A stretch of 64,000 bases of DNA. Source: Mesorhizobium sp. M00.F.Ca.ET.216.01.1.1. GTDB lineage: Bacteria; Pseudomonadota; Alphaproteobacteria; Rhizobiales; Rhizobiaceae. The first letter of the stretch is position 1; each line of letters opens with the position of its first letter. The DNA lies in contig NZ_SADR02000015.1 in the NCBI RefSeq assembly GCF_004010325.2, positions 107,909 through 171,908 on the forward strand. The letters run 5' to 3'. A program made the translations under genes and the position numbers. Positions 41,815 through 50,680 of the stretch are shown piece by piece. The notes under the pieces were generated by a model that worked only from the letters and a program-made list of their open reading frames with translations, was not told the DNA's origin and searched no databases.

Positions 41815-43977
41815 ATGACCCAACTCGACGAGCGCAAGCTCGATCCCGCCGTGGCACTTGCTTCCCTGGACGACATTGCGCCTCGGGAGCCACACCGGCT
41901 GTTCGCCCTCAAGCAAGGCGACTGTTTTGCCGTGACCGACTCCTATGGCGACATCCGCGGCGCCGGCGACGGCTTCTTCCGTGACGACACACGTGTGCTT
42001 TCGGAATTCCGGCTGACCGTCGGCGGCAGGCAAACATCGCTGCTTGGCGCGTCGCTCAGCCAGGACAATGTGCTGTTCACCAGCAATCTGACCAATCTGC
42101 CGATACAAAGCGCCGGCGGCCGGGACGTTCCGCAAGGCGCGATCCATATCGAACGTGTCAGGCTGCTGTGGCAGGACCGGCTGTTCGAACGCATCACCTT
42201 GGCCAACTACAGCCAGGAATACTCTGCCATTCGCGTTTCATTGCACTTCGCCGCCGATTTTCGTGACATGTTCGAGGTGCGCGGCTCGACAAGGCTGAAG
42301 CGCGGGTTGGCCCACGCGGCCGAGATGAATGCGAATTCCGTCGTGCTCCGCTACGACGGCCTGGACGGGCTGGCGCGCCTGTCGGCGATATCCTTCTCGC
42401 AGGCGCCGGATCATCTGACCGCCGACCATGCGGATTTCCTGATTGCGGTGACGAAGCGCAGCAGCAAGGTGCTCTATGTCGAGGTTGGTCCGGAGGTGGC
42501 TGAGACACCCGACCAAGACCGTTTCCGTGCTGCGGCGGCCCGGGCCCGCTTCGGCATGCGGGCCAAGCGCCGCCACGGCGCCACGGTGCACAGTTCCGGC
42601 CGCGTCTTCAACGACTGGGTCGAGCGCGCCCGGGCGGATGTCGCGCTGCTGACCACAGAGCTTGCGACCGGACCTTATCCCTATGCCGGCATTCCGTGGT
42701 TTTCGACGGCGTTCGGCCGCGACGGCGTGATCTCCGCGCTGCAGATGCTCTGGCTCAATCCCGGCCTGGCGCGCGGGGTGCTGGCCTACCTTGCTCAGCA
42801 TCAGGCGACCGAGACATCGCCGTTCAGCGATTCGCAGCCGGGCAAGATCATGCACGAGACCCGCAAGGGCGAAATGGCGGCGCTGCGGGAGCTTCCCTTC
42901 GGCCGCTACTATGGCGGCGTCGACACGACGCCGCTCTACATTCACCTCGCCTGCGCCTATGCCGACCGCACCGGTGACATGGACTTCATCGACCGACTGT
43001 GGCCGTCGCTGCGTGCCGCAGCCGAGTGGACGGAAGAGGCAAGCCGTGCGACCGGCTTCGTCACCTATCAGCGTGCAGCCGAGTCCGGCCTCGCCAACCA
43101 AGGATGGAAGGACAGCATCGATTCAGTCTTCCATGCCGATGGCCGCATCCCCAAGGGGCCGATCGCCCTGGTCGAGGTGCAAGGTTATGTCTTCGCCGCA
43201 TTCAAGGGGCTGGCGGCACTTGCCCGTCGGCGCGGCGAAGAGGAAGAGGCCGATCACTGGGATGACCGTGCCGAGGCCATGCGCGATGCTGTGGAACGCC
43301 ATTTCTGGCTGGACGATCTCGGCTTCTATGCCTTGGCGATCGACGGTGACGGCGAACCCTGCAAAGTGCGGACGTCGAATGTCGGGCATCTTCTCTATGT
43401 CGGGCTTCCAGAGCCAGCGCGGGCACAGATGATCGCCGACCAGCTGCTTTCCGCGTCCTTCCACTCGGGCTGGGGGCTGAGGACGGTCGCCAATGATGCG
43501 GTGTTCTTCAATCCGATGTCATACCACAACGGCTCGATCTGGCCGCACGACACCGCCATATGCGGCGTCGGCCTGGCACGTTATGGCGGGCGCGAAAGCG
43601 TGGTCCGGCTGATGAGCGGCACATTCGAATCGGCGGTGCATTTCAACATGCGGCTGCCGGAATTGTTCTGCGGTTTCACACGCGCGCCGGGCGAGGCGCC
43701 GATCGCCTATCCCGTCGCCTGTTTGCCGCAGGCATGGTCGGCGGGTTCCGCCTTCATGCTGATGCAGGCCTGTCTTGGCCTGGAAATCGACGGCTGGGAC
43801 GGCGAAATCCGCGTCACCCGTCCCAGGCTGCCGAACGGTATCGACATGCTGACGCTGCGGCATCTGGGTGTCGGCACAAGGGCGGTCGATCTTACATTCC
43901 AGCGTGTCGGAGACCGGGTCGTCGCCTTTCTCGCCGACCGGCACGAAGGTTTGGTGCCGCTCATTGTCCGAACGTAG
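41815..43977 (+). CDS. Amylo-alpha-1,6-glucosidase / glycogen-debranching-type enzyme
   Basis: 720 aa. The N-terminal debranching-type beta domain (to about residue 240) contains DSYGDIRGAGDGFFRDDTRV, and an (alpha/alpha)6 barrel follows. Barrel features include GIPWFSTAFGRDGVISALQM, YYGGVDTTPLYIHLACAYA, GWKDSIDSVFHADGRI and the late NGSIWPHDTAICG; the acidic residues in these are the likely catalytic pair. The enzyme hydrolyses alpha-glucosidic linkages of branched glucans or glycosides. It starts 45 nt after the glycosyltransferase gene and is followed by otsA after about 170 nt. Confidence 0.82.
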   Translation: MTQLDERKLDPAVALASLDDIAPREPHRLFALKQGDCFAVTDSYGDIRGAGDGFFRDDTRVLSEFRLTVGGRQTSLLGASLSQDNVLFTSNLTNLPIQSAGGRDVPQGAIHIERVRLLWQDRLFERITLANYSQEYSAIRVSLHFAADFRDMFEVRGSTRLKRGLAHAAEMNANSVVLRYDGLDGLARLSAISFSQAPDHLTADHADFLIAVTKRSSKVLYVEVGPEVAETPDQDRFRAAAARARFGMRAKRRHGATVHSSGRVFNDWVERARADVALLTTELATGPYPYAGIPWFSTAFGRDGVISALQMLWLNPGLARGVLAYLAQHQATETSPFSDSQPGKIMHETRKGEMAALRELPFGRYYGGVDTTPLYIHLACAYADRTGDMDFIDRLWPSLRAAAEWTEEASRATGFVTYQRAAESGLANQGWKDSIDSVFHADGRIPKGPIALVEVQGYVFAAFKGLAALARRRGEEEEADHWDDRAEAMRDAVERHFWLDDLGFYALAIDGDGEPCKVRTSNVGHLLYVGLPEPARAQMIADQLLSASFHSGWGLRTVANDAVFFNPMSYHNGSIWPHDTAICGVGLARYGGRESVVRLMSGTFESAVHFNMRLPELFCGFTRAPGEAPIAYPVACLPQAWSAGSAFMLMQACLGLEIDGWDGEIRVTRPRLPNGIDMLTLRHLGVGTRAVDLTFQRVGDRVVAFLADRHEGLVPLIVRT

Positions 43978-44144
43978 ATCGCGGCACGCGGTTCGGAAGG
44001 GATCATCCTGCAAGCAGGAAAATGTCGGAACCGATGGCCTTGTTGTGCGTTGCAAACCTTGTCGACAGATGGCGAGCTGTCGGAAGCGAACGGCTGTGAA
44101 TTCGAAAACAAGGAGAAAAGCGGTCACCGACCGATAGGGGTTCA

Positions 44145-45923
44145 ATGACAGATTTTGGCACAGGCTTGCTCTGGATCCTGATCCTGGCAAGTCTTGGACT
44201 TTCAGCTCTTGCTGTGTTTTTCTCAATATCCCGGCAGCGCCGCAACCCCGCACCCGCGGCTGCCCACACTGCGAGCGAGGATGTGGTTTCCGAGGCGGCA
44301 CGCAAGGTGCTGCGGGAATTCGAAAAGAACGGTCAATCGGTCGATGCGGCGCTGGTCTCATGGTCGCCTGACACCTTGCGCAAGATACTGGCTGAAGATC
44401 TGCCGGGGGCGCAGGTCATCGTGGTGTCCAACCGCGAACCCTATATCCACAATGTCAGGGAAGATGGCGTCGAGCTGCTGATACCGGCCAGCGGGCTGGT
44501 TTCGGCGCTGGAACCGATCACCCGCGCCTGTACCGGCACCTGGATCGCCTATGGCGGCGGAACGGCAGACCATCTCGTGGTCGACGATGAGGACCGGGTG
44601 CAAGTGCCGCCCGGCAACCCATCCTACTCATTGCGCAGAGTCTGGCTGACGGAGGAAGAATATCAGGGCTATTATCTCGGCTTTGCCAATGAGGGCCTGT
44701 GGCCGCTCTGCCATATCGCCTTCACCCGCCCAATCTTCCGGGCGTCGGACTGGGAGGCTTATGAAGCCGTCAACCGGAAATTCGCCGATACGGTGGTTGC
44801 CGAAGCGCGCAATGAACGGCCGATCGTGCTGGTCCAGGACTACCACTTCGCACTGCTGCCGCGCATGATCCGCGAACGCCTGCCCGAGGCGATCGTCATC
44901 ACCTTCTGGCACATCCCGTGGCCGAACTCGGAAGTGTACAGCATCTGTCCGTGGCGGGAACGAATCCTGGACGGACTGCTCGGCAGCTCGATCATCGGCT
45001 TCCATACCCAGTTCCACGCCAACAATTTCACCGAAAGCGTCGATCGCTTCCTGGAAAGCCGGATAGAACGGGCGGACGCAGCCATCTCCTATGGTGGCCA
45101 GACGACGCTGGTCCATGCCTATCCGATCTCGATAGAATGGCCGGTGGAACTTCTGGCAAAACTGCCTGACGTCGAGGACTGTCGCGCGCGTATCTGCGAC
45201 AGGTTCGGACTGCCCGCGGATGCCAAACTGTGCGTCGGTGTCGAGCGGCTCGACTACACGAAGGGCATTCTCGATCGTTTCCATGCTCTGGATGAGTTGT
45301 TCACGCGACATCCCGAATGGGTCGGGAAGCTGGTTTTCTTGCAGATAGCAGCGCCGAGCAGGGGCACCTTGCCGGCCTACAGGCAACTCCACGACGAATG
45401 CCACCGCTTTGCGGAAGAGCTCAACCAGCGTTACGGCAGCGAGGGCTATAAGCCCGTCGTCATGGTTGCCGAACATCATTCGCAGGAGCAGGTCTATGAG
45501 ATCTACCGCGCCGCCGACATATGCATGGTCACCAGCCTGCATGACGGCATGAATCTCGTCGCCAAGGAATTCGTCGCCGCGCGTGACGACGAACAGGGGG
45601 TGCTGCTGCTCAGTACCTTCGCCGGTGCTTCACGCGAACTGCTGGAGGCGCTGATCGTCAATCCTTACGACGCCGCCATGATGAGCGAGACTATGGTGCA
45701 GGCCCTGACGATGACACCGGACGAGCAACGCGAGCGCATGCGCCGCATGCGCGGGATCGTGCGCGACAACAATGTCTACCGGTGGGCCGGCAGCATGCTT
45801 CTTGACGCAGCGCGCCTGCGCAAGCGTGGCGACCTCGATCGTGTCACGGGCAATGGCGACCGGTCGACAAACATCGACAATGTCGTCTCCATGTTCGAAC
45901 GCAAACTGGCGTTGCCGCGATGA
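44145..45923 (+). CDS. otsA: Trehalose-6-phosphate synthase with N-terminal membrane anchor
   Basis: 592 aa GT20 enzyme that makes trehalose 6-phosphate from UDP-glucose and glucose 6-phosphate. GT20 motifs include VIVVSNREPYIHNV near residue 88, WHIPWPNSEVYSICPWRE, GVERLDYTKGILDR and TSLHDGMNLVAKEFVAARDD. Ordinary OtsA is about 470 aa; here an extra N-terminal segment of roughly 85 residues begins with one transmembrane helix (GLLWILILASLGLSALAVFF) and a linker, so the enzyme is probably tethered to the inner membrane. Its stop overlaps otsB (ATGA), giving a coupled pathway. Confidence 0.87.
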   Translation: MTDFGTGLLWILILASLGLSALAVFFSISRQRRNPAPAAAHTASEDVVSEAARKVLREFEKNGQSVDAALVSWSPDTLRKILAEDLPGAQVIVVSNREPYIHNVREDGVELLIPASGLVSALEPITRACTGTWIAYGGGTADHLVVDDEDRVQVPPGNPSYSLRRVWLTEEEYQGYYLGFANEGLWPLCHIAFTRPIFRASDWEAYEAVNRKFADTVVAEARNERPIVLVQDYHFALLPRMIRERLPEAIVITFWHIPWPNSEVYSICPWRERILDGLLGSSIIGFHTQFHANNFTESVDRFLESRIERADAAISYGGQTTLVHAYPISIEWPVELLAKLPDVEDCRARICDRFGLPADAKLCVGVERLDYTKGILDRFHALDELFTRHPEWVGKLVFLQIAAPSRGTLPAYRQLHDECHRFAEELNQRYGSEGYKPVVMVAEHHSQEQVYEIYRAADICMVTSLHDGMNLVAKEFVAARDDEQGVLLLSTFAGASRELLEALIVNPYDAAMMSETMVQALTMTPDEQRERMRRMRGIVRDNNVYRWAGSMLLDAARLRKRGDLDRVTGNGDRSTNIDNVVSMFERKLALPR

Positions 45924-46702
45924 GCCTCGAAACGCCGCCAGTACCGAACTTGCCAGAGGGAAACTGGGCGCTTTTCCTCGACATAGATGGCACCTTGCTG
46001 GAACATGCCGCGCACCCCGACAGCGTGTCGGTTGGCGACGGGTTACGAAACCTTCTGGGAGAAATCGAGCTCCGGCTCGATGGTGCCGTCGCCTTCATAA
46101 CCGGCCGCTCGGTCTCCGCCGTGGACCGGCTGTTCCATCCCTTGAAGCTGCGTGTCGCTGGCCTCTATGGCCTGGAGCACCGGCTGACGCCGAATGGCCC
46201 TGTCGAAGCTGCGGACGAGCCAGCCGATATGGCCGCGCTTGCCGACGAGATTGAGACGGAATTAGGCAGCGGGGCCGTCTATATCGAGCGCAAAGGCCCG
46301 GTGTTGGCAGTCCATACCCGCGCCGCGCCGCACCTGCTTGCGCGCGCAACGCAACTGGTCGAGGACGCACTGGCCCGGCTGCCGGAAGGCTATCGGGTGA
46401 TCGCCGGCAACGCCGGCGTGGAGCTTATGCCGCTTGAAGCCGCCAAGGGAGCGGCAATACGGCGTTTCATGAAAATACCTCCCTTCATCGGCCGGTGCCC
46501 CGTCTTCCTGGGGGACGACACGTCGGATGAAAACGGCTTCAAGACGATAAACGACTCCGGCGGAATCTCGATTCGGGTAAAACCACAAGGTCCGACGATG
46601 GCGAACTATGTCATCGACGATGTCGCGGGTGTCATCGCCTGGCTGCGAACCAATTTTGGCCATGTCGCCCATGAAGCCGGCCATGATGATGTTCTCGTAT
46701 AG
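45920..46702 (+). CDS. otsB: Trehalose-6-phosphate phosphatase
   Basis: 260 aa HAD-superfamily phosphatase that removes phosphate from trehalose 6-phosphate. The nucleophile motif DIDGTLLEH begins at residue 21, motif II is ITGRSVSAVD and motif IV GDDTSDENGF supplies the Mg ligands. The length is normal. It is translationally coupled to otsA. The next gene downstream lies on the opposite strand, with 90 bp between the two ends and no clear terminator. Confidence 0.88.
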   Translation: MSLETPPVPNLPEGNWALFLDIDGTLLEHAAHPDSVSVGDGLRNLLGEIELRLDGAVAFITGRSVSAVDRLFHPLKLRVAGLYGLEHRLTPNGPVEAADEPADMAALADEIETELGSGAVYIERKGPVLAVHTRAAPHLLARATQLVEDALARLPEGYRVIAGNAGVELMPLEAAKGAAIRRFMKIPPFIGRCPVFLGDDTSDENGFKTINDSGGISIRVKPQGPTMANYVIDDVAGVIAWLRTNFGHVAHEAGHDDVLV

Positions 46703-46792
46703 GGGACGCAGCAAAGGATGGCCAGGATTGCCCGCCGAATGACATGGAGCCCAGGTGAAGCGCTCGGCACAGCAACTTGCAGGATATGGCCG

Positions 46793-47869
46793 TCAGGCAG
46801 GGAACAGGAACGCCGCGGCCGGATCGAAAAAGACCTGCCGGCGGGGCAGCGATGAGTTGTACGTTTCCATCGCGGCAGTCGTTGGCCTGATGTCGAGCTC
46901 CTGTCCGGCAGCGGTGCGCGCCACGATACGCCGGCGCTCCCCATAGAACGCGACATCGACGATCTCGACAGTGAGTTCCGCGCTCGTCGGATTGCGCTCC
47001 ATGCGAAATGCCTCCGGTCGGACCATCAGCCTGGCCCTTTGACCCTTGCCGAAGGTGCCGTTGACATTCACGCCGGATACGACCGAGCCGTCGCCCAGCC
47101 GGATCGTTGCTGCCCCATCGATGGTTTCGAGGTGCTCGGCGGCCAGGAAATTCGAATTGCCGATGAAGCCGGCTACAAAATCGGTCGCGGGCCTGAGATA
47201 GAGATCCTCGCCGGTGCCGGTCTGCTCGATGCGGCCATCCCTGAACAGGGCAATCCGGTCCGAAAGATGCAGCGCTTCCTCCTGATCGTGAGTGACATAG
47301 AGGATGGTGACGCCGGTCTCGCGATGGATGCGGCGAATTTCGGCCTGAATTTCCTCGCGCAGCTTCTTGTCGAGCGCCGAAAGCGGCTCGTCCATCAGCA
47401 GAATCGGCGGATCATAGGCCAGCGCCCGGGCCAGGGCGACGCGCTGCTGCTGGCCGCCTGACAGCGCACCGGGCAGCCTCGCGGCGAAGCTTTCGAGCCG
47501 CACCATGGCAAGCATATCGGCTACCTTGCGTTTCACCTCGGCATCGGGCCGGCGGCGAACCCGAAGCGGAAACGCAATGTTGTCGGCGACTGTCAGATGC
47601 GGAAACAACGTGTATCGCTGGAAGACCATGCCGATGTTGCGCTTGTGCGACGGCACTGCAAGCAGCGACTTGCCCTGCAGCAGGACGTCGCCGGAACTTG
47701 GATCCTGGAATCCGGCGATCGCGTAGAGCGTCGTCGATTTTCCTGAACCCGAAGGCCCGAGGAAGGTCAGGAATTCGCCTTTGGGGATGTCCAGCGTCAC
47801 GTCATGCACTGCCGTGATCGCCCCGAACGCCTTGCGCAGCTTGCGGATGGAGAGGAAGGGCTGGGTCAT
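46793..47869 (-). CDS. PotA-type ABC ATPase
   Basis: 358 aa spermidine/putrescine-type ATPase. Walker A GPSGSGKST is near residues 39-47, the Q-loop FQRYTLFPHLTV, the signature LSGGQQQRVALARAL, Walker B LLMDEPLSALDKK and the H-loop LYVTHDQEEALHLSDR. The C-terminal TOBE_2 domain begins after GFIGNSNFLAAEHLE. Coupled to the preceding permease by ATGA. It is the last gene of the long minus-strand operon that starts with the DUF1185 gene at 55599. Confidence 0.87.
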   Translation of the reverse strand: MTQPFLSIRKLRKAFGAITAVHDVTLDIPKGEFLTFLGPSGSGKSTTLYAIAGFQDPSSGDVLLQGKSLLAVPSHKRNIGMVFQRYTLFPHLTVADNIAFPLRVRRRPDAEVKRKVADMLAMVRLESFAARLPGALSGGQQQRVALARALAYDPPILLMDEPLSALDKKLREEIQAEIRRIHRETGVTILYVTHDQEEALHLSDRIALFRDGRIEQTGTGEDLYLRPATDFVAGFIGNSNFLAAEHLETIDGAATIRLGDGSVVSGVNVNGTFGKGQRARLMVRPEAFRMERNPTSAELTVEIVDVAFYGERRRIVARTAAGQELDIRPTTAAMETYNSSLPRRQVFFDPAAAFLFPA

Positions 47870-48666
47870 GTCCTGAACTTTCGGCGCAGCAGTGCTGTCA
47901 CGGCCATCAGGGCCAGCGTCAGCACAACAAGCAGGCTGGAGGCGGCTGCAATGACCGGGCTCAGATCGGACCGCAAGCTGCCCCAGATCTTGACGGGCAA
48001 GGTCTGCAAGGTCGGGCTGGCCATGAATATCGCCACCACAACTTCATCCCAGGATGCGAGGAAGGAAAAGATCGCGGCGGAAAAGATTCCGATTCTGATC
48101 GACGGCAAGGTGATCCTGAGCTTCGCCTCTAGTGGGCTTGCACCGCAGACAATCGCTGCGTCCTCGATCGACTTGTCAAATCCTTCAAGCGCCGTGGCAA
48201 TCGGGATGACCGCGAAGGGCAGGGCAAGGACAGTGTGGGCGACGACGAAGCCGATCGTGGTGCCGCCGAGGCCAAGGCGGAGGAAGAATGCATAGATGGC
48301 GATCGCAAAGACCACCACCGGCAAGACCATCGGCGTCAGCAGGAGACCGCGTAAGATTTCACGGCCGCGGAAATGTCCGCGAACCAATGCAAAGGAGGCG
48401 AGAAGGCCGATCAGCACGGCGAGCATCGCCGTTATCGTGGCGATGCGGGCGCTGGTCAGCGCCGCTTCCAGCCAGGCGGGATCGGCAAAAAGCTCCCCGT
48501 ACCATTTGAGCGTCCAGCCGGGCGGCGGAAAGGCCAGCCAGCGGGACGATCCGAACGAGAGCAGAACGATGAAGACCACCGGCAGAAGCAGGAAGGCGGC
48601 GACAAGCACGGTGAAACCGAGCAGGGCAACCCTCAGCCACCCCATGCGGTCGTAGTCGAGCAGCAT
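47866..48666 (-). CDS. PotC-type ABC permease
   Basis: 266 aa from the ATG at 48666, which lies one base after the stop of the other permease; longer frames would overlap that gene. Six transmembrane helices, the first being VALLGFTVLVAAFLLLPVVF, with the PotC-type stretch FPPPGWTLKWYGELF and the EAA loop SIEDAAIVCGASPLEAKLRI. Pairs with the PotB-type permease to form the channel of a polyamine/opine-type importer. Confidence 0.85.
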   Translation of the reverse strand: MLLDYDRMGWLRVALLGFTVLVAAFLLLPVVFIVLLSFGSSRWLAFPPPGWTLKWYGELFADPAWLEAALTSARIATITAMLAVLIGLLASFALVRGHFRGREILRGLLLTPMVLPVVVFAIAIYAFFLRLGLGGTTIGFVVAHTVLALPFAVIPIATALEGFDKSIEDAAIVCGASPLEAKLRITLPSIRIGIFSAAIFSFLASWDEVVVAIFMASPTLQTLPVKIWGSLRSDLSPVIAAASSLLVVLTLALMAVTALLRRKFRT

Positions 48667-48667
48667 C

Positions 48668-49528
48668 TCAGACGCCTCCCGTCGCGCGCCCGGCGCCGAC
48701 AAGGCGCAGTTGCAGCGCGTAGAGCGCCATGGTGACGACAAGCAGAATGAATGCGGCGGCGCTGCCGAGCCCCCAATTGAGCAGCGACTGGATCATCTGC
48801 GCGATCATTTCGGCAAGCATCATGTTCGACGTGCCGCCCAGAAGTGCCGGCGTGACGAAATAGCCGAGCGACATGACGAATACCATCAGGCCGCCGGCGG
48901 CGATGCCGGGCAGCGACAACGGCAGCAGGATGCGGCAAAAGGCGTCAAACGGACTTGCGCCGCAGAGCGCGGCGGCGCGCAGCGTCATCGGATCGATGGC
49001 ACGCAGCGTACCCACCAATGGCAGGATCATGAACGGCAGCATGATATAGACCATGCCAATGGTGACGCCGGTGAGATTGTTGATGAGCGGGAGCGGCGTG
49101 CTGATCAGGCCGATATCCATCAGCGTCCGATTGATGACGCCGGTACGCTGCAGTAGCACCATCCAGGCATAGGTGCGTGTAAGCAGATTGGTCCACATCG
49201 ACAGGATGATGACGCCGAAGACGATCGAAGCGAGGGCCGATGGCATGATTGCAAGCATCCAGGCGACCGGAAAGGCAACGAGGACGGTGACGATGGTGAC
49301 AACCGAGGCGACCAGAAAGGTGTTGAAGAACACCCGCGCATAGGTGCCGTCACCCAGAAGCGTGGCATAGTTCTGAAAGCCGGGTTCCGGCCCGGTGACG
49401 CTACGCAAAAGCAGGGCCAGCACAGGGACAACGAAGAAAAGCGTAACCAGGATCAGGGCCGGCAGCAGGCCGCCAAAGCCTGCCGGCATCCGCAATGTTC
49501 CAAAGCTCCGACGCATTTCGATCGACAT
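48668..49528 (-). CDS. PotB-type ABC permease
   Basis: 286 aa permease with six helices, beginning GGLLPALILVTLFFVVPVLA. It has LTRTYAWMVLLQRTGVINRT typical of PotB-type subunits and the EAA loop IDPMTLRAAALCGASPFDAF. It follows the binding-protein gene by 65 nt with a hairpin between them. Confidence 0.85.
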   Translation of the reverse strand: MSIEMRRSFGTLRMPAGFGGLLPALILVTLFFVVPVLALLLRSVTGPEPGFQNYATLLGDGTYARVFFNTFLVASVVTIVTVLVAFPVAWMLAIMPSALASIVFGVIILSMWTNLLTRTYAWMVLLQRTGVINRTLMDIGLISTPLPLINNLTGVTIGMVYIMLPFMILPLVGTLRAIDPMTLRAAALCGASPFDAFCRILLPLSLPGIAAGGLMVFVMSLGYFVTPALLGGTSNMMLAEMIAQMIQSLLNWGLGSAAAFILLVVTMALYALQLRLVGAGRATGGV

Positions 49529-49548
49529 GGTTGCACCCCGGCTGCAGA

Positions 49549-49570
49549 CGGGACAGCCTGTGCTGTCCCG
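49549..49570 (-). promoter_or_regulatory. Intra-operon RNA hairpin after the PotD-like gene
   Basis: CGGGACAGC (49549-49557) pairs perfectly with GCTGTCCCG (49562-49570) around a 4-nt loop, with no T-tract. It lies between the binding-protein gene and the first permease gene of the minus-strand operon. Confidence 0.55.
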
Positions 49571-49593
49571 CCGGTTCCTGTTGGGTTTCGTGC

Positions 49594-50598
49594 CTATTTT
49601 GCCTGCCAGGCGTACCAGCGCTCGGCTATGGCGTCGCGGTTCTCGGCCCAGTAGTTCATGTCGAGATTGATCTGCCCGTCGACATGCGCATCCGGCAGCG
49701 ACTTTACCGCATCAGCCGGCATCTCCGCCTTTGCCTTGGTATTGATCGGCGCATAGCCGCTCGCCTCGGCAAACTTCGCCTGGCCGGCGGCGCTGCTTGC
49801 CGCGGCCAGGAACTTCATTGCCGTCTCCTTGTTCTTGGCGCCTTTCGGCACAACCAGGACGTCGGCCGCCGTCAGGTTTTGACTCCAGGACACGCCGACA
49901 TCGGCGCCGTCCTTCTCCAGCGCAAAGACGCGGCCGTTCCAAAGCTGGCCGAACGCCGCTTCACCGGAGGCAATCAATTGCTGCGACTCCGCGCCGCCGC
50001 CCCACCAGACGATGTCCGACTTGATGGTGTCGAGCTTCTTGAAGGCACGTTCAAGATCGAGCGGATAGAGCTTGTCGGCCGGAACACCATCGGCCAGAAG
50101 CGCAATCTCGATGACGCCGGGTGCCGACCACTTGTAGAAGGTCCGCTTGCCCGGGAACTTCTTCTCGTCGAACATGTCGGCCCAACCAGCCGGTTCACCA
50201 GAGATCGCGCCCTTGTTCCAGGCGAGCACGAAGGAATAGTAGAAGCTGCCGACAGCATGATCGGTGGTGAAGCGTGGATCGAGGTCTGCCTTCGGCACGG
50301 CCTTGAAATCGATCGGTTCAAGCAGGCCGTCCTTGGCTGCCTTGATGGCGAAATCCATCTCGACGTCGACGACATCCCAGTTCACGCTGCCGCTGTCGAC
50401 CATAGCCTTCAGCTTGCCGTAGTCGGTGGGGCCATCCTGGAGGACCTTGATGCCGGATGCGGCAGCGAAGGGTTCCGCCCAGGATTTGGTCTGCGCCTCC
50501 TGGGTCGTCCCGCCCCAGCTGGTGAACACCATGTCCTCGGCCTTTGCGGCCGTTGCTGCCAGAAGCCCGGCAAGGATGCCGGTGAAGATCAGTTTCAT
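49594..50598 (-). CDS. PotD/PotF-like ABC binding protein
   Basis: 334 aa, type-2 periplasmic binding protein of the spermidine/putrescine family. The signal peptide MKLIFTGILAGLLAATAAKA precedes EDMVFTSWGGTTQEAQTKSW, the usual family opening. Other stretches are WDVVDVEMDFAIKAAKDG and WWGGGAESQQLIASGEAAF. GGAGGAGA precedes the ATG. Relatives bind polyamines, opines, thiamine-like and other cationic nitrogen compounds. The catabolic genes upstream (50681-55599) suggest it brings in their substrate. Confidence 0.85.
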   Translation of the reverse strand: MKLIFTGILAGLLAATAAKAEDMVFTSWGGTTQEAQTKSWAEPFAAASGIKVLQDGPTDYGKLKAMVDSGSVNWDVVDVEMDFAIKAAKDGLLEPIDFKAVPKADLDPRFTTDHAVGSFYYSFVLAWNKGAISGEPAGWADMFDEKKFPGKRTFYKWSAPGVIEIALLADGVPADKLYPLDLERAFKKLDTIKSDIVWWGGGAESQQLIASGEAAFGQLWNGRVFALEKDGADVGVSWSQNLTAADVLVVPKGAKNKETAMKFLAAASSAAGQAKFAEASGYAPINTKAKAEMPADAVKSLPDAHVDGQINLDMNYWAENRDAIAERWYAWQAK

Positions 50599-50680
50599 GT
50601 CGTTCTCCTCTGTTTGTTTTTGTTGTTTGTTTCACGATCGGACCGTTTTGGCCCTGACCGTGATCCCTGGTCCGCGGCGG

